Shown here in pieces: positions 60,324-64,000 of a stretch of DNA of 64,000 nt. How positions within the stretch are numbered: the first letter of the stretch is position 1; every line of letters starts with the position of its first letter. Location of the stretch: contig NZ_MJEI01000094.1 in the NCBI RefSeq assembly GCF_002095395.1, forward strand, positions 78,768 to 142,767. The letters are read 5' to 3'. The notes below the pieces were generated by a model. The model did no database searches. It was not told where the DNA came from and saw only the letters and a program-made list of their open reading frames with translations. Made by a program: the position numbers and the translations under genes. The stretch is from Williamsia sp. 1135 (GTDB lineage Bacteria > Actinomycetota > Actinomycetes > Mycobacteriales > Mycobacteriaceae).

Positions 60324-60342
60324 TAGATACAAGTTGTGTCTA
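60324..60342. promoter_or_regulatory. Candidate GntR operator covering the start codon
   Basis: An inverted repeat TAGATACAA-G-TTGTGTCTA (9-bp arms, one mismatch) covers the GTG start of the gntR gene at 60336. This suggests repression of gntR and the MFS gene by their own product. Confidence 0.5.
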
Positions 60343-60977
60343 TCGCGTTGTCCGCCGCCGAACGTGCCTATCGCCGTGTCAAGGACCGGATCCTGTCCGG
60401 GTCTCTTGCCGGTGGTGAGCTGATCAGCGAAGGCGAGGTCGCCGCCTCGCTCGAGATGTCGCGCACCCCCGTACGCGAGGCATTCCTGCGTCTCGAGGCC
60501 GAAGGCTGGATGAAGCTCTATCCGAAACGTGGGGCACTGATCGTGCCGGTGCCACCCGACGAGGCAGAACACGTGATCGGCGCACGCTTTCTGGTGGAGA
60601 CGGGCGCGGTCCGCATCTTGGCCGGCACCGACCGCTCCGGCGTCGTGCGGGAACTGCGTGCCGGCATCGAGCGGCACGTCACGCATGCCGACGCCGGCGA
60701 CGTCGATGCCTTCACCAAGGAAGACGCCACGTTCCACCGCATCTTCGTGCAAGCGGCGGGCAATCCCCTGCTCTCTGCGTTCTACGACACGCTCCGCGAC
60801 CGTCAGCTCCGGATGACCAGTGCATCGGTGCAGCGCGACCACGCCCAGATGCAGCGGATCATCAAACATCACATCGAGCTGACCGACTTGATCGAGACCG
60901 GTGACGTCGAGGGCTTCTCCGAGACACTGTCGGCACACCTGACGGCGGTGCACGACCTGCGGAGGCCGCCGTCATGA
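60336..60977 (+). CDS. GntR-family regulator, FCD (FadR-like) type
   Basis: 213 residues, GTG start. HTH with A-Y-R-R-V-K-D-R-I-L-S-G, E-G-E-V-A-A-S-L-E-M-S-R-T-P-V-R-E-A-F and R-L-E-A-E-G; the C-terminal FCD domain has D-A-F-T-K-E-D-A-T-F-H and H-H-I-E-L-T-D, metal-binding residues. It probably senses a carboxylate and controls the MFS gene that overlaps it by 4 bp, and itself. Confidence 0.9.
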   Translation: MSIALSAAERAYRRVKDRILSGSLAGGELISEGEVAASLEMSRTPVREAFLRLEAEGWMKLYPKRGALIVPVPPDEAEHVIGARFLVETGAVRILAGTDRSGVVRELRAGIERHVTHADAGDVDAFTKEDATFHRIFVQAAGNPLLSAFYDTLRDRQLRMTSASVQRDHAQMQRIIKHHIELTDLIETGDVEGFSETLSAHLTAVHDLRRPPS

Positions 60978-62209
60978 GACGCAACTGGTACGGCGTCTGC
61001 GCGGCGATGTTCGCGATCGCCTGGGGCGGCAACGAATTCACTCCACTGCTGGTGTTCTACAAGCACGAGTACGAGATGTCCGGGCCCACGGTCGATGTAC
61101 TGCTCTTCGCCTATGTACTCGGCATGATCCCGGCACTGCTGATCGGCGGTCCGCTGTCCGACCGTTACGGACGTCGTCCGCTGATGCGTCCCGCAGCGTT
61201 CATCGCTGCAGCCGGATCGCTGGTGCTGGCGGTTGCCACCGATGGCGTCTTGTTGCTGGCCATAGGCCGGATCCTCGGTGGCATCGCCATCGGACTGGCA
61301 ATGGCGGTGGGCACCAGCTGGCTCAAGGAATTGTCCAGTCCCCCAAACTCTTACGCGGGGGTGGGCAGCGGCGCGAAGCGTGCCGCCATGAGCCTGACGG
61401 CCGGTTTCGGCATCGGCGCCGGCACCGCGGGTGTGCTCGCCGAGTGGGGGCCCTGGCCGCATGCATTCTCGTACGTCCTCAACGCCGCGATCTGCCTGAT
61501 CGGTGCGGCGTGGGTGTGGAATGTGCCGGAGACGAAGTCGACGACGCCGGGCGCGCGGTCGGGTCTGCTGTCCGACCTCAAGATCCCATCCGCAGGTCAC
61601 GCCCGATACCTACTGGTGGTCGTGCCGTTGGCTCCCTGGGTGTTCGGGGCGGCCATCGGATGCCAGGCGATTCTGCCGTCTTTGATAGCACCGGAGGTCG
61701 ATGCGGCGCCGATGGCGTTCGCGGCCCTCGTCTCCGTCGTGACACTGAGTTGTGGTTTTGCCATCCAAACGGTGGCGCGGCGAATCGACCGGCCTGACTC
61801 TGCCCGAGCCAGTCAGGTGGCGCTGACGTTACTGATACTCGGGATGGGTGCCGCCGCAGCGGCTTCGGCGCTGTTGACGATCTGGGCCGTCTTGCTTGCC
61901 GCCGTGGTCCTGGGCGCGGGGTATGGGATCGCACTGGTGGCAGGATTGTCGGAGGTCCAGCGCATCGCGGGTCCAGGCGACCTCGCCGGACTCACCGCCG
62001 TGTATTACGCACTCACCTACCTCGGGTTCGCGGTGCCTGCGACGCTGGCGTATCTACACGAGTACATCCCCGCCGTGACCTACCCGTGGATGTTCGGGTT
62101 CGGTGCGGTCGCTGCCGCGGCAACCCTGCTCTTCGTCACCCGAAGCGCCCGGCGCCACCCGTCCGGTGCACTGGCCACACCCGATCCGGCAATGTCGGCG
62201 CGGCTCTGA
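60974..62209 (+). CDS. MFS transporter, 12 helices
   Basis: 411 residues with about 12 hydrophobic segments. Motif A is seen as G-G-P-L-S-D-R-Y-G-R-R-P-L. The start overlaps the gntR stop in an ATGA. Regulated together with it; the substrate is perhaps a carboxylate sensed by the FCD domain. No further specificity. Confidence 0.87.
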   Translation: MRRNWYGVCAAMFAIAWGGNEFTPLLVFYKHEYEMSGPTVDVLLFAYVLGMIPALLIGGPLSDRYGRRPLMRPAAFIAAAGSLVLAVATDGVLLLAIGRILGGIAIGLAMAVGTSWLKELSSPPNSYAGVGSGAKRAAMSLTAGFGIGAGTAGVLAEWGPWPHAFSYVLNAAICLIGAAWVWNVPETKSTTPGARSGLLSDLKIPSAGHARYLLVVVPLAPWVFGAAIGCQAILPSLIAPEVDAAPMAFAALVSVVTLSCGFAIQTVARRIDRPDSARASQVALTLLILGMGAAAAASALLTIWAVLLAAVVLGAGYGIALVAGLSEVQRIAGPGDLAGLTAVYYALTYLGFAVPATLAYLHEYIPAVTYPWMFGFGAVAAAATLLFVTRSARRHPSGALATPDPAMSARL

Positions 62210-62221
62210 CACTATCGATTG

Positions 62222-63040
62222 GTGTCCGACCCATTCAGCTTCTTCAGCATCCGGCCCCGTGACAATGCGCTGATCCCCACCAAGTGGTCGATGAGCGCGT
62301 GGGGCGCGGATTCGCTCAATGGACCGGCTGTGTGTTCCGCAGCGGCGAGGGCTGTCGAGCAAGAATTCTCCGATCCCGACTTCGTCCCCGCACGGCTGAC
62401 GTTCGACCTCTTCAAGTCCGCGAAGAACCAGCCGATGACGTTGCGCACCCGGCTGGTCCGTTCCGGTCGACGAATCAAGGTCGCCGACGTCGAGGTCATG
62501 CAAGAAGACGTTGTCGTCGCTCGCGCGACCAGCGTGTTCCTACGCAGGTCAGGTCCCCCTCCGGGCAGCGAATGGCATCCGTCGACGACATTCACACCAC
62601 CGAAGGAAGCAGCCGCCGATGATTCCCGGTCGCGCCACCCCTGGATGCAGACCGACGACTCCGACTGGACGCGAGGCATAGGTACTCACCAGAACGCCGC
62701 CCGCAAACGCGCATGGAGTACGGCCATGGCCGTCGTTCCCGACGAATCCGCGTCGCCGTTCGTGCACGCGGTCCAGTCTGCTGAGTCGACGAGCCTGGTC
62801 ACCAATCTCGGCACCGAAGGCATCGGTTACATCAACTGCGACCTCACGATGGCGCTCTCCCGTCTTCCGGAGGGCCCGCAGCTCGGGATCGAAGCCGAAA
62901 CCCACCTCACCGCGGACGGCATCTCGGTGGGAACGGCAACGCTGTACGACCTCAAAGGGCCCTACGGAACCGGTATGGTCACCGCTGTCAGTAATGCAGC
63001 TGCGCAGATCGACTTCACCAACAGAAGCGGTCTGGTCTAG
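62222..63040 (+). CDS. Acyl-CoA thioesterase-like protein (double hotdog)
   Basis: 272 residues from GTG 62222 (TTG 62219 in frame). Two hotdog-like halves: one with A-R-L-T-F-D-L-F-K, the other with I-N-C-D-L-T-M-A-L-S-R, G-I-E-A-E-T-H and G-T-A-T-L-Y-D. This is the TesB-like thioesterase family of Actinobacteria, acting on acyl-CoA. Overlap or operon with the hydrolase 13 bp downstream. Confidence 0.78.
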   Translation: MSDPFSFFSIRPRDNALIPTKWSMSAWGADSLNGPAVCSAAARAVEQEFSDPDFVPARLTFDLFKSAKNQPMTLRTRLVRSGRRIKVADVEVMQEDVVVARATSVFLRRSGPPPGSEWHPSTTFTPPKEAAADDSRSRHPWMQTDDSDWTRGIGTHQNAARKRAWSTAMAVVPDESASPFVHAVQSAESTSLVTNLGTEGIGYINCDLTMALSRLPEGPQLGIEAETHLTADGISVGTATLYDLKGPYGTGMVTAVSNAAAQIDFTNRSGLV

Positions 63041-63053
63041 CCACCGAGGGGCA

Positions 63054-63890
63054 ATGGAGAACGTAGAGCTCGCGAGCGGAATCACCCTGGGCGCCAGTCG
63101 AGTCGGCTCAGGACCTGCTGTGCTGCTCAACGGTGGTCTCGGGATGCCGGCCATGGTCTGGGACCTGTGTGGATTGACCGCCTCGCTGGTCGATGCGGGT
63201 TTTACGGTGATCTCCTACAACGCACGGGGACTGTCTCCATCGTCGGCCCCGCCGGCGCCTTACTCGATCGCGGATCTGGCCGGCGACGCAGAGGCGCTAC
63301 TCGACCATTTCGACGTCACCGAGGCGATCGTGATCGGTTACTCGATGGGCTGCTACGTGACCCAGTCCATGCTGCGCAGTCGACCTGAATTGATCTCAGC
63401 GGCAGTGCTCTTCGCCGGACTACAGCCGACGCCCATCGGAGCCCTCGTGGGCGAGATGGAAATCGGCCTCATCGAGCAGATCGGCGAGATACCTCAGACA
63501 GTACTGGTTTTCGAACAACTGATGACGACCCTGCACACCACCTTGCTCCAGGACTCCGCCACGGTGGCCGGCTGGCGCGACATCCTGAGTGCGTCCGATG
63601 GCGGGTGGGCGAGCCCCGATGGCTTCAAGGGCCAGCTCATGGCCTCCTACGCATGGATCAGCGCGGGCGAACCCCTGCCCGGACATCTCGCCGAGATCGA
63701 CATCCCCACACTGGTACTGGCTTTCGAGCACGACCTGTTCTTTCCACCCGCGCAGTCGCGCGAGACGGCTGCGCTGATCCCGGGTTCGGTCTTCGCCCAG
63801 ATCGACGGTGCAGCCCACGGCGGCCTGTTCACCGGTCCCGGCGACAGCGTCGAGCGGATCACGGCCTTTTGCAGTCAGCACCGGCCCTGA
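63054..63890 (+). CDS. Alpha/beta hydrolase
   Basis: 278 residues, ATG 63054 preceded by GAGGGG. Fold features: N-A-R-G-L-S, nucleophile G-Y-S-M-G-C (Ser near residue 96), F-E-H-D-L-F-F-P and the His in D-G-A-A-H-G-G. Serine hydrolase of general type; ester, lactone or acyl-thioester substrate unknown. It closes the readable part; the last 110 bases to the window edge hold nothing recognisable. Confidence 0.85.
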   Translation: MENVELASGITLGASRVGSGPAVLLNGGLGMPAMVWDLCGLTASLVDAGFTVISYNARGLSPSSAPPAPYSIADLAGDAEALLDHFDVTEAIVIGYSMGCYVTQSMLRSRPELISAAVLFAGLQPTPIGALVGEMEIGLIEQIGEIPQTVLVFEQLMTTLHTTLLQDSATVAGWRDILSASDGGWASPDGFKGQLMASYAWISAGEPLPGHLAEIDIPTLVLAFEHDLFFPPAQSRETAALIPGSVFAQIDGAAHGGLFTGPGDSVERITAFCSQHRP

Positions 63891-64000
63891 CCCAGGGCAC
63901 CACTCTGAGATCGTCCCCGTCAGTGGTGTCCAAGGGCAATACGGGCTGTTGCAATTTGAACGTAGTTGGCCGGTTCGGCGTCGGCTTGTCTAGCCGGTTT

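Overview
The window is high-GC actinobacterial DNA, most likely from a mycolic-acid-forming genus of the Mycobacteriales such as Gordonia. The grounds are the gene families: an EphD-type hydrolase-SDR fusion, an operon resembling mymA-lipR-sadH, several Baeyer-Villiger-type monooxygenases, REP13E12/DUF222 HNH proteins and mycofactocin-type SDR and TetR proteins. Two conserved neighbourhoods recall the Mycobacterium tuberculosis region Rv0312-Rv0338: dcd next to udgA (near a tRNA-Gly), and an iron-sulfur reductase (Rv0338c-like) near aspC (Rv0337c-like). The genus is an inference; no rRNA gene is present.

Left part (1-10.6 kb): a DUF222 gene cut by the window edge, a small lipoprotein, a frameshifted TauE/SafE permease, a membrane acyltransferase, a YdcF-type protein, a very long Fe-S reductase with a repetitive Lys/Pro/Ala tail, a diguanylate cyclase and AspC with a clear terminator. 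From 10.6 to 27 kb lie two similarly composed oxidation operons. The first (plus strand) has an EphD-like hydrolase-SDR fusion, a ferritin-like diiron protein, a flavin/2Fe-2S reductase and a BVMO-like flavoprotein. The second (minus strand) has a LipR-like hydrolase, an SDR, another ferritin-like diiron protein and a BVMO, with a divergent MerR regulator. Between and beside them are an AbiEi-like/nuclease orphan flanked by two near-identical palindromes, an MFS efflux pump with its TetR, and two paralogous proline-rich proteins with a degenerate Hsp70-like N-terminus.

Middle (27-36 kb): udgA, dcd, an ECF41-type sigma factor divergent from a carboxymuconolactone decarboxylase, a second DUF222/HNH gene with a likely SOS box, and tRNA-Gly(CCC). 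Immediately 3' of the tRNA lies a small, lower-GC island of about 3.8 kb with an FRG-domain gene, a DUF262 gene 3 bp behind it, an unknown gene with an RHGG motif, and a three-frame remnant of a tyrosine integrase. It looks like a compact defence-type cargo and is the best candidate here for an uncharacterised system.

Right part (36-64 kb): an S9 peptidase, a third BVMO with its TetR and a well-formed promoter/operator, a P-loop kinase, a secreted DUF4185 protein, a MoxR-VWA pair behind a mycofactocin-type SDR (divergent MftR-like TetR), a secreted beta-propeller protein, a GNAT plus N-acylamino-acid racemase/OSBS pair, a secreted lytic transglycosylase, an HdeD-like protein, a TetR/membrane-protein pair with two perfect operators, an MBL/FAH pair, a His-rich YibE/F protein, and a GntR-MFS operon followed by a thioesterase and an alpha/beta hydrolase. 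Genes are packed tightly, with many 4-bp overlaps. No stretch above 300 bp is empty except about 35.96-36.30 kb, which holds only a possible 25-residue ORF.
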